Positions 11,713-21,368 of a stretch of 64,000 nt of DNA are shown here, piece after piece (within the stretch, counting starts at the first letter, position 1; the number at the start of each line of letters is the position of its first letter). The notes beneath the pieces were generated by a model. That model saw nothing but the letters and a program-made list of their open reading frames with translations. It made no database searches and had not been told where the DNA came from. Origin of the DNA: Syncephalastrum monosporum B8922 (lineage: Eukaryota; Mucoromycota; Mucoromycetes; Mucorales; Syncephalastraceae); NCBI GenBank assembly GCA_000697355.1, contig JNEN01000829.1, positions 153,096 to 217,095 of the forward strand. Reading direction: 5' to 3'. The position numbers and the translations under genes are program-made.

Positions 11713-14170
11713 TTATAAAAGCAGACTCTCCACGGCTTGGGGCGTCCCAAACTGGTCTACAGTAAGCTCATGTGTCTTCTGCCGAGGGACCGGGTTTTGA
11801 TTAGCCAAAGCCGTAAAAAGCGCGTCCCGATAGTCGCCTATCAACGCTTCATAGACTTGGGCAACCCCTTCGTCTATGGTAGATGGGTCCATGAACTTGT
11901 GCAGCAATTAAAGCCAACGTGCCGGCAACACAGGCTTGCCCCAAAGTCGTTGCACAGTCCGCAAGAGGTCCTGGCTATATAAGATTACTAAAAGTCAGTA
12001 TATCAATGCAAACCTATACCTAACCAGAATAACTTACTCAGGTAGACGATTCGCCAGCATAGACTCTCCCGTATTTGCCACCATGGATGGTCCTGCTCCA
12101 CCAACTTGGCCTACTCCAGGTACTTCTTGTCGACGGGAACGGAAAATGTGGTCACCCGTTCGTTGTCGCTTCAAGTTTCCGCCTGGTTTGGCTTCAATAC
12201 GGTTCAAAGCTGCCGTCCAACGTTTACCAAAACAAAGGGAAAAGGTCTTTCGCTCGAAGGTCACCGAAAATGCCAGTGCACCCGGGCTAGGCAACATAAA
12301 ACCACGACAGAAGGCAAAGTCGGACTGCTGCACCCGCAGAGACACGACCGAACGGTATACATCTCGCCATCCGATATTGTCATCGTTTGGCCGAGAGAAC
12401 CAGGAGTCAGCCACCGATGAGAGGGCCAAGGCAAGCGACAAAATACGAGGGTCTTGCCGTTGGTGCTGCAAATTACCCAAGTAGAATGAGGCGGCATCCA
12501 AATCGCGCACCAAAGTGATGTAGAAGGCCGCAAGCTTCTCCGAAGGGATCCAACGGACGGCACCAGGACGACTTGAATATTCGCTATAGATTTATGTAAG
12601 TACTTGCGATACAAATGAACCATAAACCATACAATACTTACTGCACAAAGGCACGAAAATCGTAATAAGTGTCCCGGAAGCTGGCCAGGGTCTGCCTGAT
12701 CTCGTACCGAACACACCAACTGGTCTTTCCCATCCCCAAGGCACCTCCTACAGACCACGCCTAAAGTCATTCATGTTAGCGACTATGTATAATGTAGACT
12801 TTTCATCCAGTATTTACCTTCTCTGGGCCAAGATACCCATCCCAAATGGCAGCGGGAGGGAACGACACACCCAGCCGGTTGCTGTTGTCCTGATATTTAT
12901 AAAAGGGCCGCTTCACATTATTATAAAGCTGGGCCTTGAACAATTCAAAAGGCCCAACACCAGCAATGGGGTCTGCAGCAGCAAACTTGCATCCTCCCAA
13001 GGACCGAAAGAGGCAGAACTGGTCAAATCTATCATTTAATACAGATCAATATTAAATCATGATCAAAAAACCATTTCAACTTACCTCTTGTCCTTTATAC
13101 CTCCATCACCTTTGAGGCCTTGCTTAAAATACTCATGGGTGTGGCTGTCACCTTCCACAGAGGCTCTAACCAAGCCAACAAGAGCAGGACTACCCTCTGG
13201 CAGGGCCAGCTGGATGCCGTGGTTAAGGAAAACGGCGTTGGGATCCAGCGTACCGGGAATCGACGGGCCATGGAGCCAGGACGACACGACACCTCGACGC
13301 CTACCGCGCAGGTGACAAAAAAGAAGTCCTTGAAGACCCCAAGATCTTGACTAGCTTCCGCCACTAGCTGCGCCATGCGACGGACCCAAGGCAACAAGTA
13401 CTGAGACCACTCCACCTCTGACCAACTAGAGACTGGCAGGTCATTGTCCCCGTGAGGTGGGACTGCTTGCTGGAAGGCCGGTATCACCATATTGTCCACA
13501 AACTTGGCTACAGTCTTGCTTGTCATTTTTTGATCCACCGGGAAGTCGGGGAAACAAATATTGACCTACAGTCCAAAGGCAAATCTATTAGTATATCATG
13601 TTTTACCCATAATAACAATCTTTCTTACTTTAAAGGGGTTCTGCGAACCAAATTGCAACAATCGAAAGTTGCGGAAGTTCATGATCTTGTCAATGCGATC
13701 ACCCTTGGCATCGTGAAGCCCTTGTTTACGCTTGAACGTAAACTTACAGTTGGGCAGACAGTATACCAATGGGTCGAAATCGGTCGGGACCTGGTAATAG
13801 ATCGGGTACGGACTGGTGTGCATCTTGAAGAAGCGCTGCCGGAACAGATTTAACGTGAGACCCTCGATTAAGCGATTAATTGAGAGACAGTCAGCTAAAT
13901 GCAGAATAGGAAAGAGGCGGCGCCAGTTCGCGTCAATTGAATGGTTGTTTGTCTTCAGGACCAAGAGTCGTCCAGAAATTGTTCTAGCGTGTAGCAGTTA
14001 CGCGTCCTTGCGGAGATGGAAACTGGGTACGCCAGATGATTATGCATCAAAGCTGTGGAGCTTCTGCGAGCAACTTCAGCATCATTGGTTTTTTGCATCA
14101 AAATTTGTACTCCTGGTTGGCGGCGGCGAGCTAGCCCTTGGACATTACAGACGAGTTCAGGACGAGTCAA
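11713..14170 (-). pseudogene. decayed multi-exon ORF of unknown function
   Basis: Minus-strand exons join at good GT-AG sites: ...NPFK|VNICFPDFPVD..., ...KDKR|FDQFCLFRSLGG..., ...GPEK|AWSVGGALGMGKTSWC..., ...FRAFVQ|EYSSRPGAVRW..., ...NRLPE|DQDLLRTVQRLWG. It would encode roughly 600-700 aa. It is broken: a 5-bp tandem duplication at 13283-13292 shifts the frame, an in-frame TAA lies at about 11907-11909, and the 5' end (14170-13955) joins the next segment only across a frame change. I do not recognise the family. A related N-terminal piece occurs at 19.1-19.4 kb. The intact splice sites suggest recent decay. The position, head-to-head with the nuclease-like ORF between inverted repeats, suggests an element gene. 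Confidence 0.5.
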
Positions 14171-14339
14171 TCAAAACACGTTACGCTCTCCCCTGCTGCA
14201 GCGCCTGCGTTAACGACCTCGTTCCTCTCCGCGTTCGATTTTACGCTGACCATCGATTATGTTCCTGCTCCTCGAAAGTCCAGCAATGAAACCACTGTCT
14301 CAGCCAGTCTTAAACCGCAATATAACCACGTTAAAGATA

Positions 14340-15467
14340 TCAAAGCCAAAGCAGCAATGTTCGACAGGGTGGCACGTCTGTCAAGCGTTCTCATGATGAA
14401 CTCTTCGCCCTTGATCTTTTGTTTTGCCCTCCCCGTGACAAGCATCTGATAGCTGGCAGTATCCATGTCTCTAAAGCATTTCACAATATGCAGAGCTCCT
14501 TCAGACGTTACAAGCGGAAGGTGTCTCTCGAAGACCACGTGCATGTGATACTGGCCGCGACCTCTGTCTTACTGCTGACCCCGAATATCCCAGAGGAAGT
14601 AAAACCTTTTTTAAAATCTCAAGGATTGGAATGCCACAATCACCTCCATCCAAACGACATACAATATCCAGCCACCACCAATGTCTTCGACCATGGCTAC
14701 CGATATACAGTCGCCGCGCGGATAAGCTATACGCTCTGAAAATCAAAAGGATACAACTTAGACGAGAATATAACTCATCTGGGTATAACTAATCCGCGCT
14801 GATCGCCAAATTACCGAGATTCTCCCCGGAGGAGGATATTAACGAGACCGAATTCTGCATGCGCTTTGTAGACCCATTTTTGACTGGGCTATTCGACGAC
14901 CCTGACAATGGCGTGTATCTAAGATGGACGAACGAAACTACCATGGAGGCCAAGTACAACAATGGCTGTATCGACCGTCGCCCAGACCTGTGCGTTACCA
15001 AGTCCTGTGGCGTGAAGTGGGGTGCCGATTGCGGATATGGTGAAGCGAAAGCAGCTGCACGAGACGGTGATAATTATCTGGTGTGCATGAACTTGGTTAG
15101 AGTGGCTGTTCTCTCCAAAGAATCCCTCAACAAACAGTGCTTGGATGGAGTCTTAGGCATCCAGATTGTGGGCCGAACTCTGATGTTCTACGTCCTGTTG
15201 CTGCCCGCAGAAGGCATTTACACTTTGCTGCAGTTAACAGAAGTCAAGATTCCGGACAGTTCGCAAAATCTCTCGCATCTCGGCATGGACGTCTCGCATA
15301 TATTGTCTGTGATGGACGCCTTCGACCGCCTGTGTGTGCGCTCAAATGATCCACAGATGATCGTTGATCGCAAGAACCCCTCCGTACCTTGGCAGGTGCT
15401 TCAGCAGTTATTCTCCACATCAAAAGATCGAAAGCGATCATGCCATCTCAAACATCGGCATAATTAG
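14340..15467 (+). pseudogene. PD-(D/E)XK-like repeat-family ORF, frameshifted
   Basis: The N-terminal block (14345-14600) reads QGGTSVKRSHDELFALDLLF, HLIAGSIHVSKAFHNM and SLEDHVHVILAATSVLLL. Similarity to the 9.5-kb relic then continues in another frame (about 14620-14725), so a frameshift and stops separate it from the C-terminal half. That half (14859-15467, 202 aa) is fully open: MRFVDPFLTGLFDDPDNGVY, YLRWTNETTMEAK, RRPDLCVTKSCGVKWGADCG, GYGEAKAAARDGDNYLVCMN, ending DRKRSCHLKHRHN. The RPD...GEAK pattern resembles the D...ExK core of PD-(D/E)XK nucleases; this is inference. From memory the family is repeated in Mucorales genomes with no assigned function. A truncated copy lies at 20.3-20.55 kb. 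The last codons fall in the terminal repeat. Confidence 0.6.
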
Positions 15468-15880
15468 CATTCAATGCAATATCAATTTATATCTGGACCA
15501 TCATACCCACAATATATCTAGAGTTTGTATCAATCCCAAGTAATGCTGATCCTGCTTTTAGCATGACTCTTCCGTCGAACTCGTTTCCTGTTTTTTAATC
15601 CTGGTCAAACGGCACTGCGCTACTTCTTTCGGGGAGCTATGAGCCGTTGCACGCGCCCTTTGACAGCCGGTTTTTGTACCCAATGTCAAGCGTCAGCGTG
15701 CATATCTGTAAGCCGCGCCACGCCGTTTGAGATGTGCAGTCGCCGACAGGCACACACAAACTCAAACTCCAGACTTTTGCTACTACTTTATTGTAAATGG
15801 GAGACCAGGCATGCACCTTACGACAAACTGTGTATCTCATTGCGAAATGTTATAATATTTTGAAATGCAATGCATGAACC
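15405..15880 (-). repeat. island repeat, copy B (inverted)
   Basis: Reverse-complement copy of the terminal unit, starting inside the 3' coding end of the nuclease-like ORF (AAAAGATCGAAAGCGATCAT core) and running through the GTAGCGC-type core to the (AAACTC)n tract. Beyond about 15795 the sequence matches the 8.76-8.87 kb fragment rather than the outer unit of copy A. Confidence 0.75.
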
Positions 15881-16265
15881 GACCATCCCCGCATAACAGC
15901 GGACCTCTAAAACGTAGAACTCGTGCATCAAAGAAATCCAACAAACGCATCAAGAGCAGAACATACACATCCCTTTCGAGACGGTCAAGAGCCTGGAGGG
16001 GGGTGACGTGGTATTTGAATATAGATGCTGAGCTATATTTGATGTCTAAGCGCAATGGGGACCCTTATGTATGACTTTGTTTTAAAAATAATAATGGAAC
16101 AAGGTGTCGATAAATATTCCCCTTATTCCAGTCTCTCAGTATTCATCTATTGTCGGTCTTCTACCCGACACCTCACCGGGTTTGGGCTTGTTTTGCTTCG
16201 GCTACAGCGCCTTCGTTGACAGATACGTTGATGACTCTGTCGAACTGCCGCTGCAGGTTCCCGCG

Positions 16266-16853
16266 TCAGATCTCCACCCTCGTCTGGTCTACGCGGCCGT
16301 GTTTGGTCTTCCTGATTTTGGGGGCATATCGAGACGTGAAATGGATCTGGGCCACCGCACCTTTACGCGCATGTTTGCGGATGAGGGCGATGCCATCGAT
16401 CAGGCTGGTCAGGCTCAGCCCGAGTCTGTAGCGGTCGCGGAGGTGGTTGAAATACAAGCGAATGTGGCGCGCGGTGAGGTTCAGTGAACATCGCGCCCAG
16501 ATATTGTTCAGCTGCGTAAAAAGAGGACTTCTGCTGGCCGGCCGTCATGCGCTCGACGACTTCAGATTGAACTCGTCAAATTCCGGTAGCCTGAAAATAA
16601 GGACCGTCGAACAGGCCGTGGGCAACACCCATCATCCTTGTCAAACAAACAGCGGAGACCACGGTTGGTCATCGATTATACTGAACTCGATCACCCGCCG
16701 AGACGCTTTTCCAGCACTACGTATTAATGAAGCACTGGACTCCTTGGGAACGGCAATTCCATCCACGTTTATTTGCAGTATGTACTGTGCAGCTAATTTC
16801 TTTGTCAAGACTTGGCTATTGAACACGTCACAAAAATAGTAAGCGAAGTACAT
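16266..16853 (-). pseudogene. degenerate ORF pieces of unknown family
   Basis: Two minus-strand open segments lie on the same strand: 16853-16641 (KKLAAQYILQINVDGIAVPK, then ASRRVIEFSIIDDQPW) and 16457-16266 (YFNHLRDRYRLGLSLTSLID, then IRKHARKGAVAQIHFTSRY). Between them the frame is interrupted, though LNLTARHIRL reads on just upstream of the second. The residue composition looks protein-like, but no family was recognised. Given the location it is probably another element-derived gene. No start codon or splice model could be fixed. Confidence 0.25.
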
Positions 16854-16999
16854 TTTCTTTTTCGTCGACTATAAACAGAAGGCAGCATACGAAAGACCAG
16901 CAACGAAGCCCTTACAGCCATTTCATCAACAAGAATTTATTAAAAACAGGACAAGATCAAGAAGTATGACGAAGAAAATAATCAATGCCCCAACAAATC

Positions 17000-17330
17000 A
17001 GAGATTCAACCTTGGCTCTCAAATGAATGAACGACAGCAATCGCGGATTTTCGTTTTCTCTTGCCTTCCTCCTTCTTCCTTATTCTTTTCTGTTTTCTTC
17101 TTTTCAAACAGTTTGCCCGCTTAGCTGCAGCTTACACTTCTATGTCGACAAAAGGAACGAAATGATACACTGATATCCATACCGGGAGCTTGTTCATTCG
17201 TTTTATGGCTTGTTCGAAGACGGTGGCGTTCAAGATCCTCTTGATCAAAAGTAGTATTGTATAACAATATCGGCGATGTCATCAATCTTGTATATCATTA
17301 CTGTTGTTCATATTCGGATATCGCGGCACT
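17000..17330 (+). repeat. direct repeat, left copy (with 18640-19030)
   Basis: A pyrimidine-rich run followed by a GATACACTG...ATATC motif and ATATCGGCGATGTCATCAAT, then ATCATTACTGTTGTTCATA. The same order occurs at 18640-19030 (AATGTCGGTGATGGCATCAAT, then ATCATTACTGTTGTTCATA). The copies are diverged, and about 60 bp are present only in the right copy. Confidence 0.5.
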
Positions 17331-17673
17331 GGATGACCAACCACCTATCCGCCATTTTGCCGACCACGCCAACAGATTCGCCCGTGTGCAGTTTGCCGAC
17401 GAAGGCCACGGCCGAATCTGCAGTTCTCACACCGAGGGCAACAACGTTGCCCTATACGACCGCATCTTTCAGGCCTTGATGAAGAGCATCCAGATCGACA
17501 AGCGCCGATATGGTTTTATAGCGTTCAGCAGCTTGCAGTTGCGTGATCAGGCGTGCTGGTTTTTTGCTCCCACACCGGAGCTAAACGCGTATTACATTGG
17601 CCAGTGGATGGGCACGTCCAACTACGAACGTATTATCGCCAAGCACGCCGTCCGCATGAACCAGGTATGTTAA
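17257..17673 (+). CDS. unknown ORF in repeat island, possibly an exon
   Basis: An open segment of 138 codons with protein-like composition: RFARVQFADEGHGRICSSHT, YDRIFQALMKSIQIDKRRYG, DQACWFFAPTPELNAYYIGQ. It ends just after MNQ with a GTATGT that could be a splice donor at 17665, so it may be one exon of a larger gene. I do not recognise it. Its first 80 bp lie in a direct repeat with 18.95-19.04 kb, where the frame is not kept. It may be an element gene or a captured host exon. Confidence 0.3.
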   Translation: MYNNIGDVINLVYHYCCSYSDIAALDDQPPIRHFADHANRFARVQFADEGHGRICSSHTEGNNVALYDRIFQALMKSIQIDKRRYGFIAFSSLQLRDQACWFFAPTPELNAYYIGQWMGTSNYERIIAKHAVRMNQVC

Positions 17674-18639
17674 TATATGTGATGTATTTTTGTAGGCGCG
17701 CGCATGTGCACGCTAACTGGCACTGTACTCACTATCCCTTCTCTTCACTTTGCATACAGTGCTTCTCATCCACACGGCGAACACCCGCTTATTTGGGAGT
17801 CTCGTGAGCTGATGTACACATATGCAGAGTCCACCATGTACCCCTTGAATTATTAAGGCATTTCCGTTACTGCCTTTTATACCCGTTTATTGTTTCTATC
17901 TAGTATATATATACCCTACCTTATGCCAAGCAATAAACGATATCCAATTACCCATTTGTCAAAGTCCCCTGTCCATCCTCGTCTATCCTCAGTCGACCAT
18001 TAGTCAGGTCCTCCTCTATTTCCTATCGTCCTTGCCGTGCTCCCTCGGCTTGTCCTTTAACAGTATCTGCTGTCACTTTCCATTCTCTTCCCTCTATCCT
18101 TTTTTGATGCTGGCCTCTGCCACTTGATTTCTGGCAAGCCTCTGTCTTGTAACTGCCTAGCAGATACGAAGACGCCTGATGCTCACCGTTTGGCCCGAAT
18201 GGGTTTCTGACCCATATAGATAGTTCCTTCTGTCCTGTACTAGATCTGTCAGACTTGTATTTTTTTCTGCTTCTCTCTCCATTTATGTCCTGTTTCCTAC
18301 AGGTTATCCGTTCTGTCTTGCTCCCTTTGCACCTACGTATAGAGGTCAGCATCTCATTCCTAATAGACCCTGGCTGATTTTCTCAGAGGTTCTTCCTTGC
18401 GCCTGTCATCATATTCCCTGGCTGGACTCCCCCAGTCCGTATGCGTCTGAAGCAAAGTAACTTCTGACCGCCAGCTCGTAGGGTAAAAGGATGAGCCATA
18501 AATCGGTCCAATTTCGCATTTGCAGTTTCGCTTGCCCTTTTTCCTGGGCAACAGTTTTGCGGGCACTGCACATGGAGTTGAGACATGGGATTATTACATC
18601 CGTTATCACTGTTTTCAAACAATGTGAAAAATTGATACC
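17674..18639. other. repeat-island sequence, no gene seen
   Basis: No supported gene or recognised repeat. Reading frames on both strands are short and low in complexity. Confidence 0.3.
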
Positions 18640-19030
18640 TGAACTGATACATAAAATTGAACGATTCGCTCATCGTCTTCTTCCTTCTTCCTTCTTCCTT
18701 TTTGTTTTCTTCCTTTCTGATTTCTTTCTTTTTCCATACGCACTTCTTCTTTCCAACCCATTTTCCCCCACAACTGCCGGTTATACTTCTTTGAATGGTC
18801 GGCAAAGGGTGCGATGCGAAGTGATACACTGCCATCGATATCGGGAGGTTGCTCATTCGTATTATTGCTTGTTTCAAATAATAGGGAGAAAAAAGAGCCC
18901 GAATTACTGGCGGGGACCAGTGCGAAGACAGCGAAGTTGGAGACCCTCTCGATGAAACGTACTATGATAATGTCGGTGATGGCATCAATTTCGTAAATCA
19001 TTACTGTTGTTCATACTCGAATATCACGCC
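18640..19030 (+). repeat. direct repeat, right copy (with 17000-17330)
   Basis: Second, diverged copy of the segment described for 17000-17330. It includes a CTTCTTCC-rich pyrimidine run at 18680-18740. Confidence 0.5.
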
Positions 19031-19121
19031 AGCGGACCGGCCCAAAGGTGAGCGCGGCTTGATTTCTACGGCAGCACCGACCCCCTTGTGCTCCGCGTTG
19101 CACAAGGTACGCCTTTGGAGA

Positions 19122-19440
19122 TCACCATGCGCAAGAAGGCAAAGAAGAACACATGCGTGGAAGAGGAAAAAGCTGCCACGCAAGCCCTGTGTGTCTGTCT
19201 GCATTGCAACCTAGCTGGTCACCGTGACGCAACCTCGAAGCTATGCCGGTTACACTACGGGTTTCCAGTAGGAGCGCCCAACCCATGAGACCGTCAAGCT
19301 CCACAAGATACCCAAACCCCATCAACTCCTTGAGGTCTCGCGGCGAAGCTTTGGAGCTTCTGCGAGCAACTTCCGCATCATCTTCGGCTTTTCGCACCAA
19401 AATTCGTACTCCTGGTTGGCGGCGGCAAGCTGGTCCTTAG
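19122..19440 (-). pseudogene. relic related to the 5' end of the 11.7-14.2 kb ORF
   Basis: The minus-strand frame reads RRRQPGVRILVRKAEDDAEVARRSS at about 19426-19350. The 14.17-kb ORF has RRRQPGVQILMQK, then NDAEVARRSS, in the same register. Nucleotide similarity spans about 110 bp (14040-14150 against 19320-19435). Conservation of the same frame suggests this was coding sequence. Downstream sequence differs, so only a short relic remains. Confidence 0.45.
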
Positions 19441-19844
19441 TCACCACAGGCGACTCTCTTCTATTATGTCCTGCTCTATCTAGCCTCGCCTAGTGAAAGG
19501 GATCCGTTCATCTCTCAGGGAATTCTGTTCACTCCTCCAGGGTCTGACCTCGTTCCTAGTTAAATCCTGTCCCCTGTTCTCCTGTTCCATACGTTGTCGC
19601 AGCAAGCTGATGGATAGAGACTAGCATATAGTACGTAGGTTAGTCCCTATCTGCTTGTACATTTCTTGTATATGTAACATCGGATCGGTATACGTTTTTA
19701 CAGGTCGACTTGCAGGATAGGCCCTAAAACCCTCTTCGCTCGCTTGCTTTCCTCCCCTTGATCATGGCATTCGCCTTCCTTTTTCAAGTTCTTGGACATA
19801 TTGCATTATTGCACTGATCGCCATTAAAGCTGCCCAATACTGTA

Positions 19845-20310
19845 TGTCTATTACTATAAAACAAATGTCTGGAGTTTGAATTTGTGTGTGCCTGTCGGTA
19901 ACTGCGCATGTCACACGGCGTGGCGCGGCTTACAGATATGCACGCTGACGCTGACCAGAAACCCGTTGTCAAACGGCGTGCTACGGCGCACAGCTCCCGA
20001 AAAGAAGTAGCGCAGTGACGCTTGACAATAAGCACAGAAACGGGCTGCCAAACGGCGCGCGCAACGGCTCACATCTCCCGGAAAGAAGTAGCGCAGTGCC
20101 GCTTGACCAGGATTAAGAACAGGAAATAACAAGAACGAACAAGGATCATGCTGAAAGCAGGACCAGCATTACTTGGGATTGATATAGACTATAGATATAT
20201 TGTGAGTGCTGGTCCGGAAATAAATTGATATGCTAATTATGTCGATGTTTGAGATGGCATCGTTTTTCGATCTTTTGATGTGGAAAGTAACTGTTGAAGG
20301 ACTTGCCAAG
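19845..20310 (+). repeat. island repeat, copy C
   Basis: Forward copy of the terminal unit without the outer unit. Its core is duplicated in tandem: the segment ending in GAAGTAGCGCAGTGACGCTTGAC (19955-20023) is followed by a diverged second version ending at about 20107. On the right it runs into the 3' end of a nuclease-like relic, as in copies A and B. Confidence 0.75.
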
Positions 20311-20560
20311 ATACGGAGGGTGTCCTGCGATCAACGATCATCTGTGGATCATTTGAGCGCACTCACAGTCGGTCAAAGACGCCCATCACAGACAGTACAG
20401 TATATGTGATACAACCATGACGAGATGTGAGAGACTTTGCAGACTGTCCGGAATCTTGACTTCTGCCAGTTGCAGTAGCGTGTAAATATCTTCTGCCACA
20501 ACAGCAATGCAAAGGAGATAGACTGGCTGTCGCATTTGGAACATGACAAGCCAATATAAG
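20285..20560 (-). pseudogene. 3' fragment of the nuclease-like ORF family
   Basis: On the minus strand the sequence is clearly homologous to 15190-15440: the stretches matching GAAGGCATTTACACTTTGCTGCAG, AAGATTCCGGACAG and GTCGGTCAAAGACGCC correspond to the region encoding GIYTLLQLTEVKIPDSSQNL and VMDAFDRLCVRSND. Several frameshifts and stops prevent a continuous reading. It is truncated upstream at about 20560, where similarity ends. Confidence 0.6.
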
Positions 20561-21368
20561 GATTTTTTAAAAGAAAAACAAAACTCTTCTTTTACACCCT
20601 TTGCATTTTACATATTTCTGTACTTTTGTACTTTGACCTGCTGCTTTCTGAGGCTATACATCACACACTCGATAGGACCAGACGCATCACGTTCGGTCAA
20701 AGCATTATTAAGTAATTCAGCCTTCTTGCTTGTTTCTGTTTAATGCAATGCAAAGCTCGCCGTACCTGTCCATGTCTTTCCAGTACGAGTCCGAAAAGAT
20801 CACGCATGTTTACAAAGCCCCAGCGCACTCATGTCTTTTTTCTACTGGGATCCAATCCATGACATCGTACTCGCCCTATTTCTCGAATCAGTTTTGTTTA
20901 GGCAATGCAGAGGTTTTTTGCGGCAAGTTGGATTCTATTACGAAAGAATAGATAAATACCATATGAACTATGAACTGGGGCCGACATGGAGAAGATTCTG
21001 CGTGATACGTTAGGTTTTGTTTGGGCATCTCTTTTGAAAAGCATCCTCCGTGCATGCAGCAGTAATAGATAATAAGAAAGTACATACTTACCTTATAACG
21101 GAGTAGCCTATGATCACATGTAGGTATTAGAAGTTGATACGCTACCAATTATCCGACAGTAGATAGATAGTGCATATAAAGCAAAACGAGATGATGACAA
21201 ATGAAACGCAGGCACGGCAATGGTGGTGTATATTTCATTTGACGAAAAAGCCTATCTCAGCAAGCCAGGAATTTTTGGTGTGACAAAAATGCATCGATTG
21301 TCGGGTTTTGCGGGCATCTCATCAAATCTCTTTTTTCCCAGTCTTTCTCCATACTTGCATACTTTATT
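20561..21368. other. intergenic between island and NAR1
   Basis: AT-rich, no supported gene. The right part is the presumed NAR1 promoter; the left part is the right margin of the island. Confidence 0.4.

Larger units (their letters stand above)
11300..15810. mobile_element. candidate mobile element with inverted terminal units and two divergent ORFs
   Basis: The terminal repeat unit occurs in opposite orientations at 11300-11705 and 15405-15810 and is roughly 80% identical by eye over some 400 bp. Between them lie two divergently transcribed broken ORFs: 14170-11713 (minus) and about 14340-15467 (plus). Each ORF points outward into a terminal unit, and the last 20 or so codons of the plus ORF are part of the repeat. 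This resembles a transposable element with long terminal inverted repeats, but no target-site duplication or recognised transposase was found. Chance nesting of repeats in a decayed region is the main alternative. Confidence 0.4.
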
